A stretch of 64,000 nucleotides of DNA from Actinomyces radicidentis. GTDB taxonomy: Bacteria > Actinomycetota > Actinomycetes > Actinomycetales > Actinomycetaceae. The notes beneath the pieces were generated by a model. It did no database searches. It was not told the DNA's origin and worked only from the letters and a program-made list of their open reading frames with translations. How positions within the stretch are numbered: the stretch's first letter is position 1; each line of letters opens with the position of its first letter. Positions 49,209-57,609 of the stretch are shown piece after piece. The position numbers and the translations under genes are program-made. The stretch covers positions 2,790,001 through 2,854,000 of the forward strand of contig NZ_CP014228.1 of NCBI RefSeq assembly GCF_001553565.1, given 5' to 3'.

Positions 49209-50303
49209 GTGGACCGGTTCACGGGCGAGGAGGAGCGCGCGATGCGGCGCGCCCTCGAGGCAGCGCGTGCTCCGGGCGTCCCCCAGGGTCCCAACCCCCG
49301 CGTCGGCTGCGTCATCCTCGACCCTCAGGGCCGCGAGCTCGCCCGGGGGCACCACCGAGGATCCGGGACGCCCCACGCTGAGACCGACGCCCTCGCGCGG
49401 CTCCGGGGCCGAGCCCGGGGCGCGACGGCGGTCGTCACCCTCGAGCCCTGCGCCCACACCGGCCGAACCGGCCCCTGCGCCCGCGCCCTCATCGACGCCG
49501 GCGTCGCACGCGTCGTCTACGCGCTCGCCGACCCCAACCCGGTCGCCGCAGGCGGCGCCGAGGTCCTCCGCGCGGCCGGCGTCGACGTCGCCGTCGGTCT
49601 TCTCGCCGACGAGGCGCGCGACCTCAACCGCGGATGGCTCCACGGCCTCGCCCACGGCCGCCCACTCGTCACCTGGAAGCTCGCTGCCTCCCTGGACGGC
49701 CGGCTCGCCGCCGCCGACGGCACGAGCCAGTGGATCACCTCCGCCACCGCACGCCGTGACGCGCAGCACCTCCGCGCACAGTGCGACGCCATCATGATCG
49801 GCACGGGTACGGCGCTGGCTGACGACCCCTCGCTCACGGTGCGCGACGAGCGCGGAGTCCCCGCTCCGCGGGCCGCTCAGCCGCTCCGTGTGGTCGTCGG
49901 CACGCGCGAGCTCCCTCACGACGCGCGGCTCCGTGATGACGCCGCCCCGTTGGTCATCCTCCGGGACGGTCCGGCCACGGGGCTGGCCGAGCTGTGGGAG
50001 CGGGGCGTGCGGCACGTCCTGCTCGAGGGCGGCCCCACCCTCGCGGCGTCGATGGTCCGCGCGGGCCTCGTCGACGAGGTGGTCGCCTACGTGGCCCCCG
50101 TCCTGCTGGGCGACGGGCCGAATGCCGTCCACAGCCTGGGCCTCAGCTCGATCGACGAGGCCCTGCGGCTCTGCGAGCCCGAGGCCGTCGTCCTGGGCGA
50201 GGGCGCCGAGCTCACCGTCCGGCTGCGCGGCCGTCTGCCCGCGCTGGGCGCTCCACTGACCACCGACGTCGTCGAGACGTCGGCACCGACCAGAGACAAG
50301 TGA
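49209..50303 (+). CDS. ribD: Bifunctional riboflavin deaminase/reductase (RibD)
   Basis: A 364-residue enzyme doing the second and third steps of riboflavin synthesis. Deaminase zinc site: PHAETDAL and PCAHTGRTGPC; reductase part: WKLAASLDGRLAAADGTSQWIT, GTGTALADDPSLT and HVLLEGGPTLAASM. GTG 49209 with GGGGAG 5 nt upstream. First gene of the rib operon. Confidence 0.95.
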   Translation: MDRFTGEEERAMRRALEAARAPGVPQGPNPRVGCVILDPQGRELARGHHRGSGTPHAETDALARLRGRARGATAVVTLEPCAHTGRTGPCARALIDAGVARVVYALADPNPVAAGGAEVLRAAGVDVAVGLLADEARDLNRGWLHGLAHGRPLVTWKLAASLDGRLAAADGTSQWITSATARRDAQHLRAQCDAIMIGTGTALADDPSLTVRDERGVPAPRAAQPLRVVVGTRELPHDARLRDDAAPLVILRDGPATGLAELWERGVRHVLLEGGPTLAASMVRAGLVDEVVAYVAPVLLGDGPNAVHSLGLSSIDEALRLCEPEAVVLGEGAELTVRLRGRLPALGAPLTTDVVETSAPTRDK

Positions 50304-50317
50304 CCAGGAGGTCAAGG

Positions 50318-50968
50318 ATGTTCACAGGAATCATCGAGGAGCTCGGGGAGGTCAGCGCGCTCGCCGTCGACGGCGACTCCGCCCGACTCACCGTGACCGG
50401 GACGCGAACCGTCTCCGCCGCCATGAGCGAGGGGGCGTCGTTGGCCGTCAACGGGTGCTGCCTCACGGCGACCAGCATCGAGCAGGACCGGCTCACCGCC
50501 GACCTCATGGCCGAGACGCTGCGGCGCACCAGTCTGGGCGACCTCCGGCCAGGGGACCCGGTCAACCTCGAGCGGGCGGTGCAGGTGACCGGTCGCCTCG
50601 ACGGCCACATCGTCCAGGGGCACGTCGACGGCACGGGCACGATCCTCGAGCGCCGTCACGAGCCGCGCTGGGACCTCCTGCGCGTCTCCGTGCCGCAGGA
50701 CCTGCTGCGCTACGTCGCCGTCAAGGGGTCGGTCGCCGTGGACGGGGTCTCCCTCACCGTCGTCGACGTCGAGGACGCACGCCCGGGCGCGGGCTCGACC
50801 GCGGTGCCCGCCGGGGGCGGCAGCCTCACGGTCTCCCTCATCCCGGAGACCCTGGCCCGCACGACGCTCGGTTCCAAGGAGGCCGGCGAGCGCGTCAACC
50901 TTGAGGTGGACGTCGTCGCGAAGTACGTCGAGCGCCTGCTCACCGCGGGAGAGGAGTCGGCACGATGA
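50318..50968 (+). CDS. ribE: Riboflavin synthase alpha chain (RibE/RibC)
   Basis: A 216-residue protein with two homologous lumazine-binding repeats: MFTGIIEELGEV with LAVNGCCLTATS and LMAETLRRTSLGDL in the first, DGHIVQGHVDG, VSLTVVDVED and FIPETLARTT-type LIPETLARTTLG in the second. It makes riboflavin from two lumazines. ATG 50318 follows AGGAGG; its stop overlaps ribBA by 4 bp. Confidence 0.95.
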   Translation: MFTGIIEELGEVSALAVDGDSARLTVTGTRTVSAAMSEGASLAVNGCCLTATSIEQDRLTADLMAETLRRTSLGDLRPGDPVNLERAVQVTGRLDGHIVQGHVDGTGTILERRHEPRWDLLRVSVPQDLLRYVAVKGSVAVDGVSLTVVDVEDARPGAGSTAVPAGGGSLTVSLIPETLARTTLGSKEAGERVNLEVDVVAKYVERLLTAGEESAR

Positions 50969-52296
50969 CCAGCATGACGAGTACTCCGACGGCCGAGGGC
51001 GGCGCCGACGCTCCCGCTGGTGCGCGCGCCTCCGAGGCTCCGGGCTCCTCCACGAGCACCCGGGCGGTCGTGGCCGCGCTGGCGACCCTCGCCGCGGGCG
51101 GCATGGTCGTCGTCAGCGATGACGCGTCCCGCGAGAACGAGGCCGACCTCATCCTCGGCGCGGCGACCGCCACGACGGAGCAGCTCGGCTTCATGGTCCG
51201 GCACTCGTCGGGGATCATCTGCGTCCCGATGCGCTCCCCGCGGCTCGCCGAGCTCGGCATCCCCATGATGACCGCGACCAACACGGATCCCCACGAGACC
51301 GCCTTCACCGTCTCGACCGACGCCAGGGTCGGCGTCACGACGGGAATCAGCGCCGCCGACCGTGCGCGCACCATCCGGCTGCTCGCCGCCGACGGCACCG
51401 TCCCCGGGGACCTCGTCCACCCCGGTCACGTCTTCCCCCTGCGGGCCCGGCCCGGTGGCGTCCTCGAGCGCCGCGGCCACACCGAGGCGGCGGTGGACCT
51501 GGTGCGCATGGCAGGTGCCGGCGAGGTCGGCGTCCTCGTCGAGCTCGTCGACGACGACGGCGCGCTCCGCAAGGGCGAGGAGGTCCTCGCCTTCGCCGCG
51601 GAGCACGGACTTCCCCACCTCACCATCGAGGACATCGTCACCTACCGGTGGACGCACGAGCGGCTCGTCGAGGAGGTCGTCACCACCGGGCTGCCGACCC
51701 GGTACGGCACCTTCACCGCACACGGATTCCGTGGTCCCCTGGGCGAGGAGGTCGTCGTCCTCACCTGCGGGCGGCCCGAGGCCTCCGACGCGCCGCTCGT
51801 CCGGGTCCACTCCGGGTGCCTGACGGGCGACGTCCTCGGCTCGTCGCGCTGCGACTGCGGCGCGCAGCTCGACGAGGCGCTCCGCCTCCTGCAGGAGGCC
51901 GGGGACGGCGTCCTCGTCTACCTTCCCTCGCACGAGGGACGCGGCATCGGGCTGCTCGCGAAGCTGCGGGCTTACGCGCTCCAGGAGCAGGGGCTCGACA
52001 CGGTCGACGCGAACCTTGAGCTCGGGCTGCCCGTCGACGCGCGCCGGTACGGGTCGGCGGCGCAGGCGCTGCTTGCGCTCGGCGTCGACCGCGTGCGGCT
52101 CATCACCAACAACCCGTCCAAGGTCACGGCGCTGCGATCGCTCGGCATCGACGTCGTCGGGACCGTCGAGCGCCCGGCGCACGCGACGAGGGATAACCTC
52201 GCCTACCTGCGTGCGAAGGGCGAGCGCATGGGGCACCACCTGGACCTCGGTGACGCCGCTGATCGCGCCGCGATCGGGTCGGAGGTGCTCCGGTGA
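50965..52296 (+). CDS. ribBA: Bifunctional DHBP synthase / GTP cyclohydrolase II (RibBA)
   Basis: A 443-residue fusion starting riboflavin synthesis from both ends. DHBP synthase part: VVVSDDASRENEADLI, GVTTGISAADRA, PGHVFPLRARPGGVLERRGHTEAAVDL. GTP cyclohydrolase II part: RVHSGCLTGDVLGSSRCDCG for zinc, LPSHEGRGIGLLAKLRAY, LITNNPSKV. ATG 50965 (ATGA overlap with ribE). N-terminal 35 residues are Ala/Gly/Ser-rich. Confidence 0.95.
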   Translation: MTSMTSTPTAEGGADAPAGARASEAPGSSTSTRAVVAALATLAAGGMVVVSDDASRENEADLILGAATATTEQLGFMVRHSSGIICVPMRSPRLAELGIPMMTATNTDPHETAFTVSTDARVGVTTGISAADRARTIRLLAADGTVPGDLVHPGHVFPLRARPGGVLERRGHTEAAVDLVRMAGAGEVGVLVELVDDDGALRKGEEVLAFAAEHGLPHLTIEDIVTYRWTHERLVEEVVTTGLPTRYGTFTAHGFRGPLGEEVVVLTCGRPEASDAPLVRVHSGCLTGDVLGSSRCDCGAQLDEALRLLQEAGDGVLVYLPSHEGRGIGLLAKLRAYALQEQGLDTVDANLELGLPVDARRYGSAAQALLALGVDRVRLITNNPSKVTALRSLGIDVVGTVERPAHATRDNLAYLRAKGERMGHHLDLGDAADRAAIGSEVLR

Positions 52297-52781
52297 GCGG
52301 GTCGGGAGCACCTCGGGTCTCAGCCGTGGACGGTCACGACCTCGAGGTCGTCATCGTCGCCTCGACCTGGCACGACCAGGTGATGAACGGTCTCATCGCC
52401 GGAGCGCGGCGCGCGCTCGACGAGTACGGCGCGGGCCACCGGCTCGTCCGCGCCGTCGGGTCCTTCGAGCTGCCGCTGGTCGCCCAGGCGGCGCTCAGGA
52501 CCGGGGCCGATGCCGTCGTCGCCCTGGGAGTCGTCATCCGGGGCGGGACACCGCACTTCGACTACGTGTGCCGAGCGGCGACGGACGGGCTCCTGCGCGT
52601 CGGTCTCGGCGCCGGCGCGCCCGTCGGGTTCGGCCTGCTCACCTGCGACGACGAGGAGCAGGCGCTCGATCGCGCCGGTCTCCCGGGCTCGCACGAGGAC
52701 AAGGGCTATGAGGCCGCTCAGGCCGCTGTGAGCTCGGTCCTGACGCTGCGCTCCCTGGCCGGGCAGGTGCAGGAGCGCTAG
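52293..52781 (+). CDS. ribH: 6,7-dimethyl-8-ribityllumazine synthase (RibH)
   Basis: A 162-residue subunit of the icosahedral or pentameric lumazine synthase. EVVIVASTWHDQVMNGLIAGA, VGSFELPLVAQAA, GVVIRGGTPHFDYVCRAATDGL and FGLLTCDDEEQALDRAG match the family. GTG 52293 overlaps ribBA by 4 bp (GTGA). Its stop overlaps the convergent holA stop by 4 bp within AGCGCTAGCGC, so no space is left for a terminator between them. Confidence 0.95.
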   Translation: MSGSGAPRVSAVDGHDLEVVIVASTWHDQVMNGLIAGARRALDEYGAGHRLVRAVGSFELPLVAQAALRTGADAVVALGVVIRGGTPHFDYVCRAATDGLLRVGLGAGAPVGFGLLTCDDEEQALDRAGLPGSHEDKGYEAAQAAVSSVLTLRSLAGQVQER

Positions 52782-53848
52782 CGCCGCGTCGCGGCCGGCC
52801 CTCCGCGCTGGGGCAGGCGCCCGCGCCGCGCGTTGCAGATCGTGAGCACGGCGCGTTCGACGGCGTGGACCGGGTCCCGGGACTCGCCCTTGACCTCGGC
52901 GTCGGCCCGGGCGACGGCCATGATGGCGACGGCGAGGGCGTCGTCGGACCAGCCGGAGAGCTCGCGGCGCGCGCGGTCCACCTGCCACGGCGCCATGCCG
53001 AGGTCCTTGGCGGAGACGTTGCGCCGGCCGCCCATGGCGGCGACGCGGGCGAGCTGACGGATCTTCATGGCCAGCGCCGCGACGATCGGCACCGGGTCCG
53101 TTCCCGTGGCGATGGCGTGGCGCAGCGCGGTGATCGCCTTGGCGACGTTGCCCGCCGCGGCGGCGTCGGCGACGGTGAAGCCCGTCGCCTCGAAGCGACC
53201 CGCGTAGTAGGTGTTCACCTGGGCGAGGGTGATGGTGCCTCCGGTGTCCGCCGTGTCGGCGACGAGCTGGGCGACGGCGCTGGTGAGCTCGCGCAGGTCG
53301 TTGCCGAGGGCGTCGACGAGGGCGCCGACGGCCTCCGGATCGATGGAGCGTCCGGCGCGCCGGGCGTCCGCGGTGACGACGGCGGCCTTGTCCTTCGGGG
53401 ACTTGACGGCCTCGATCGTGCACACGGGGTACGGGGAGGCGGCGATCGCGTCGAGGAGCTTCTTGCCGCGCTGGCCCCCGTTGTGCCTCAGGACGACGTT
53501 GACGTCGGGGTCGGCGTGGTCGAGGTAGGCGAGGAGGTCGGTGCGCAGGGCGTCCGTCATCTGCTCGAGGGCGGGGACGTGGACGAGCTTGGGCTCGCCG
53601 AAGAGGGAGGGTGACACGAGGGCGTCGAGCTGGTGCGCCTCGTAGGTGGAGGCCTCGAGGGTGGAGACCTCGGTGGTGGGGTCCTTCTTGCGGGCCTGCG
53701 CGATGAGGCGGCTGACGGCGCGGTCCCCGAGGACCTCCTCCCCCGCGCGCACGAGGACGACGGGCGCGAGCTCGACCTTGTCCCAGGTGGGGCCGGCGGG
53801 CGCGGTGCGCCCGGACCGGGAGCCTCGGGAGGAGCGTGCGGGTGCCAT
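52778..53848 (-). CDS. holA: DNA polymerase III delta subunit (HolA)
   Basis: A 356-residue clamp-loader subunit. Typical stretches are LVRAGEEVLGDRAVSRLI, VSPSLFGEPKLVHVP, LRHNGGQRGKKLLDAI and, in the C-terminal collar region, TGTDPVPIVAALAMKIRQLARVAA and SARRELSGWSDDALA-like. ATG 53848. Downstream of comEC by 103 bp; leuS-comEA-comEC-holA is the usual actinobacterial order. Confidence 0.92.
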   Translation of the reverse strand: MAPARSSRGSRSGRTAPAGPTWDKVELAPVVLVRAGEEVLGDRAVSRLIAQARKKDPTTEVSTLEASTYEAHQLDALVSPSLFGEPKLVHVPALEQMTDALRTDLLAYLDHADPDVNVVLRHNGGQRGKKLLDAIAASPYPVCTIEAVKSPKDKAAVVTADARRAGRSIDPEAVGALVDALGNDLRELTSAVAQLVADTADTGGTITLAQVNTYYAGRFEATGFTVADAAAAGNVAKAITALRHAIATGTDPVPIVAALAMKIRQLARVAAMGGRRNVSAKDLGMAPWQVDRARRELSGWSDDALAVAIMAVARADAEVKGESRDPVHAVERAVLTICNARRGRLPQRGGPAATRR

Positions 53849-53951
53849 GGCCCAAGACTGCCACGAGGCACCGACACGAACCGAGCCGGTGCGGCGGTAT
53901 CGGCTCACGGGCACCGCCCGCTCGAGGCGTGGCCGGTCACCGGGGCGCTCC

Positions 53952-55640
53952 TCATGCGGCCCGACGGCGGCGCCGCCAGGTGCGCAGCACCCGGTGGCGC
54001 ACCCGCCGCGAGCTCGCGGCGGCAACGACCGCCTCGACGGCGGCCAGCAGCAGCGCTCCCCCGACGCCGCCCGGCCACGCGATCGTCGCCCCGGGCAGCC
54101 GGGCGAAGAAGCGGGCGACGAGGACGAGCCAGGCGCATGACGCCGTCGCCGGCCAGGCGACGACGGCGGCCGCGCCCGGCCACAGCGGTGCGAGCAGCGC
54201 GGCCACGAGGCCGTAGACGGTGGCCACGGGCACGGGCGGCGCGGCGAGGACGTTCGCCGGCACGGCCCACAGGCTCACGCTCGGCTGCAGCAGGATGAGA
54301 ACGGGTGCGCAGGCGGCCTGGGCGACCAGCGGCAGCGCGAGCGTCACCGCGAGCCACCGCGGCAGGTGCCTGGAGAGCGCGACGGCGGCGGGCCGGGAGG
54401 CGAGCAGGATGCCGGCGGTCGCGGCGACGGAGAGGACGAAGCCGTAGTCGCGAGCCTGCCACGGGTCGACGAGCAGCAGCACGACGACGCCCGCGCACAT
54501 GGCCGGGACGGAGGCGCTGCGCCGTCCGACCGCCACGCCGGTGAGCATGACGCCGCCCATCGTGGCGGCTCTCAGCACCGAGCCGCCGGGACGCACCAGG
54601 ACGACCAGCCCCGCCAGCACCCCAGCGCCGAGCACGGCGCGCACGCGCCGTGGCAGGACGCCGAGCCCAGTGAGGACGAGCCCGAGGACGATCGCGACGT
54701 GCTGCCCCGACACGGCCGTCAGGTGGGTCATGGAGACGGCGCGCATGTCGGTGCGGACGTCGCCAGGGAGGGCGTGGTCGTCTCCGAGGGCCACACCGGG
54801 GACGAGCGCCCGGGTCCCCTCGGGCCAGCCGCCGACGGCGCGGGCGGGCGGTTCGCGGCCGACGGCGTCGGCGAGGCCCTGCCGCATGAGCGTCACGAGT
54901 CCGAGCAGACCCCGGGGCTCCTCGAGGACGCGCACGCTCGCCCGGCCGCCCAGGAGAGCGCCCTCGCCGGCACCGGTGTCGGCGGGCTCGAGGGATCCGC
55001 GGGCGCGGACGGTAGCGCCCATGTCGGCGTCGAGCCAGTCCTCACCGCCGAGCACCGTGACGGACAGGCGCGAGCCGGCGCCGTCGACGCTCGCGACGTC
55101 GAGCTCGGTGAGGACGAGCGTCGAGTGCGTCGAGGCGATGACCCGCGGCGTCGTCGTCACCGTGCCGATGAGCGTGACCGGTGCGCCGTCGGCGGCGGCG
55201 AGGGCGACGGGGTCCCGGGCGCGCCCGGCCACGCCGACGGCAGTCACCGCGAGAACGGCGGCAGCGCACAGGAGGCAGGCGAGGACGCCCGCGAGCACCG
55301 TGCCGACGGTCGAGGCGTCGGGGGCGTCGGCGCCGGGCCGGTCGTCGCGGCGGTGCCGCGGCAGGTGCTCGCGCATGACTCGTGGCGCGATGAGGAGGCC
55401 CGCTCCGAGGCAGGCCGCGGCCGCAGCGGCGGGCTGCTCCCACCGAGGTGCGGCGACGGAGACGAGGGCGGCGGCCCATGCGCACAGCCCCGCCGGCGCG
55501 AGACGCAGGTCGAGGGCCTCCGGGGCGCGCTCGCGGCTGCCGTGGGCCCGGCGTCGGGCGGCTCTGCGACGACGGCGCTCCTCCGCGCCGCCCGCGGATA
55601 CGGCTCCGGGGCGGTCCCAGGGCGCCGACGGCGCGCTCAC
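53952..55640 (-). CDS. comEC: ComEC/Rec2 family competence protein
   Basis: A 562-residue polytopic protein. DUF4131-like region, then the competence domain with VSGQHVAIVLGLVL (SGxH motif), RAATMGGVMLTGVAVGR and DPWQARDYGFVLSVAATAGILL. It would form the channel for DNA uptake. The C-terminal metallo-beta-lactamase domain of longer ComEC is missing: the sequence ends after the last helices with a basic tail. Start GTG 55640 overlaps the comEA stop by 4 bp. Whether the strain is naturally competent cannot be judged. Confidence 0.9.
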   Translation of the reverse strand: MSAPSAPWDRPGAVSAGGAEERRRRRAARRRAHGSRERAPEALDLRLAPAGLCAWAAALVSVAAPRWEQPAAAAAACLGAGLLIAPRVMREHLPRHRRDDRPGADAPDASTVGTVLAGVLACLLCAAAVLAVTAVGVAGRARDPVALAAADGAPVTLIGTVTTTPRVIASTHSTLVLTELDVASVDGAGSRLSVTVLGGEDWLDADMGATVRARGSLEPADTGAGEGALLGGRASVRVLEEPRGLLGLVTLMRQGLADAVGREPPARAVGGWPEGTRALVPGVALGDDHALPGDVRTDMRAVSMTHLTAVSGQHVAIVLGLVLTGLGVLPRRVRAVLGAGVLAGLVVLVRPGGSVLRAATMGGVMLTGVAVGRRSASVPAMCAGVVVLLLVDPWQARDYGFVLSVAATAGILLASRPAAVALSRHLPRWLAVTLALPLVAQAACAPVLILLQPSVSLWAVPANVLAAPPVPVATVYGLVAALLAPLWPGAAAVVAWPATASCAWLVLVARFFARLPGATIAWPGGVGGALLLAAVEAVVAAASSRRVRHRVLRTWRRRRRAA

Positions 55641-56497
55641 GGTCCGCCGCCGACGGTGGCCGAGTCGCGCAGGGCCTCGAGCTTGGCGGCCCCGATGCCG
55701 GGCACGTCGGTGAGGTCGTCGACGGACCCGAAGGGGCCGTGCTCCTCGCGGTAGGCCACGATGCGCTCGGCGAGGGCGGGGCCGATGCCGGGGAGATCCT
55801 CGAGGGCGGTCGCGTCGGCCGTGTTGACGTCGACGAGGCCGCTCCCGCCGGCACCATTGCCGCCGGTGCCGGCGGTACCGGAGGCGCCACCGGTCGTGCC
55901 GCTCCCCTGCGCCCAGGCGGAGGCGTCCTCCCCCACGTGAGGCACACGGACCTGCTCGCCGTCGGTGAGCACGCGGGCGAGGTTGAGCTGGTCGGGGTCG
56001 GCGTCCTCGAGGAGTCCGCCCACGGCGTCGATGGCGTCGTCGACGCGCGCTCCGGGGGCCAGGACGACGACGCCGGGCTCCCGCACGGCGCCGGCGACGT
56101 GGACGACCACCTGGCTGCCGGAGCTCGTTCCGGCACCGCGGCCGGCCGAGGCCGCGCCCGAACGGGGATCGACTGGGGCCGGTGCGCCCAGTGCCTGAGT
56201 CGAACCGGTCGCGGCGGAGTCCGTGCCGCGCTCCCGTGACGCCGCTGTGCTCGATCCCGGAGCGGCGGCGCTGGCTGCGCCGTCGACGCCGGCCCCGGAC
56301 GGTGAGGTGAGCACCGAGCGGACCGCGAGGAGGACGGCGAGGACGATGAGCACCGCCCCGAGCAGCATGGCGGCCCGGGGTGCGAGGGCCACACGGCGGG
56401 GTCGGCGCTCGGGCTCGAGCGGGTCGGTGGAGCACGCGAGCCGCACGAGCTCGTCGAGGTTCCGCCTCGCCCGCGGGGCCGCCCTTCTGCCGGTCAT
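55637..56497 (-). CDS. comEA: ComEA-type helix-hairpin-helix DNA-binding protein
   Basis: A 286-residue protein with one transmembrane helix (about residues 50-70, MLLGAVLIVLAVLLAVRS), a long Ser/Ala/Gly-rich linker, a SLBB domain (VVHVAGAVREPGVVVLAPGARVDDAI) and a C-terminal ComEA helix-hairpin-helix (VDVNTADATALEDLPGIGPALAERIV and DVPGIGAAKLEAL). It catches external DNA for ComEC. ATG 56497 chosen; GTG 56521 would add eight residues. Confidence 0.92.
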   Translation of the reverse strand: MTGRRAAPRARRNLDELVRLACSTDPLEPERRPRRVALAPRAAMLLGAVLIVLAVLLAVRSVLTSPSGAGVDGAASAAAPGSSTAASRERGTDSAATGSTQALGAPAPVDPRSGAASAGRGAGTSSGSQVVVHVAGAVREPGVVVLAPGARVDDAIDAVGGLLEDADPDQLNLARVLTDGEQVRVPHVGEDASAWAQGSGTTGGASGTAGTGGNGAGGSGLVDVNTADATALEDLPGIGPALAERIVAYREEHGPFGSVDDLTDVPGIGAAKLEALRDSATVGGGP

Positions 56498-56657
56498 GCC
56501 CGCGACGCTAGGCCGAACCACGCGCCGTGAGGGCGGTGCCTGCGGTCGGCGGTGGACGAGCCCCTCAGGGGCGCGCCTGTGGAGCCGCGCCGCGGGCCCG
56601 CTGACGGGAACGACCGGGCACGCGGTCCCGCCTCGCCGGGTCGGACCGCCCCCTCAC

Positions 56658-56673
56658 GCCGCCCTCAGGCGGC
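56658..56673 (-). terminator. Possible terminator after degV
   Basis: GCCGCC CTCA GGCGGC, a 6-bp stem with a 4-nt loop, 12 bp past the degV stop. Short and without U-tract. Confidence 0.4.
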
Positions 56674-56685
56674 TGCCCGGCCCGC

Positions 56686-57534
56686 TCAGACGGCCGGAGC
56701 CACGGCGACGCCGAGGGTCCCGGGGCCGACGTGCACGCGCAGGGCCTCGTCGATGGGCGAGCGCAGGATGGAGTCGATGACGGCGCCGGTCGCGGCGAGC
56801 GCGTCGGCGAGCTCGTCCTCGAGCCCCTGGCCGTCCTGCGGGTCGTCGGCGTAGTGGACGGCGAGGCGCACCGGCGAGGCGGGCACGCGCGGTCCGTGCA
56901 GGGTGGTGCCGCCGGCGGCGAGGACGGCCTGCGCGATGAGGGCCCGCCGTGCCCGGGCGGCGCCGCGGACGGTCTCGACGACCCCGACGCCGCGGGCGTC
57001 CGCCCGCAGGATGGGCCGGATGCCGAGCGCGCCGCCGAGGATCGCCGTCGTCCGCTCGACGCGCCCACCGCGGCGCAGCTCGGTGAGTGAGTCGACGACG
57101 AAGAAGAGGTGGGAGCGCGCGGCCGACTCGCGGGCGAGCCCGGCGCCGCGGCGCAGGTCGTCGGCGCGGGAGGCCGCGAGCGCGGCGAGCCCGAGGGCAC
57201 CGGCGGAGACGCCGGAGTCGAGGACGAGGAGACGCTGATCGCCGTCGGAGTCGGCGCCGTCGGCGTCCTCCCCCAGGACCTGCGCGGCGGCGAGGCGCGC
57301 GTTCTCCACCGTGCCGGACAGGGCGCTCGTGAGGTGGAGGGCGAGCACCTGGTCGGCCCGTGAGAGGGCCGACTCGTAGGCCTCGGCGAGGGTCTCGACG
57401 CTCGGCCGGGAGGTGGTGGCGGGGGCGCCGTCGTCGCCGGGGAGAACCGGGAGGGTGACGACGTCGATGCCGCGGTCGGCCGCGAGCGCGGGCGGCAGGC
57501 AGGCCGCGGAGTCGGTGACGACGGCGAGGGTCAT
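56686..57534 (-). CDS. DegV family fatty-acid-binding protein
   Basis: A 282-residue protein. LAVVTDSAACLPP at the N-terminus, LALHLTSALSGTVENAR, LLVLDSGVSAGALGLAAL, LFFVVDSLTELRRGGRV and ALGIRPIL are the family blocks; they form the pocket that binds a fatty acid (FakB type), delivering it to the FakA kinase. No fakA is in the window. ATG 57534. Divergent from the HerA-like gene with 75 bp between starts. Confidence 0.9.
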   Translation of the reverse strand: MTLAVVTDSAACLPPALAADRGIDVVTLPVLPGDDGAPATTSRPSVETLAEAYESALSRADQVLALHLTSALSGTVENARLAAAQVLGEDADGADSDGDQRLLVLDSGVSAGALGLAALAASRADDLRRGAGLARESAARSHLFFVVDSLTELRRGGRVERTTAILGGALGIRPILRADARGVGVVETVRGAARARRALIAQAVLAAGGTTLHGPRVPASPVRLAVHYADDPQDGQGLEDELADALAATGAVIDSILRSPIDEALRVHVGPGTLGVAVAPAV

Positions 57535-57609
57535 GGGCCCAGCGTATCGCCGGGCTCGCCGCGCGATTGCGCCGTCGGGATGCCCTGTTCCGCCCCTACG
57601 ATGTGGGCC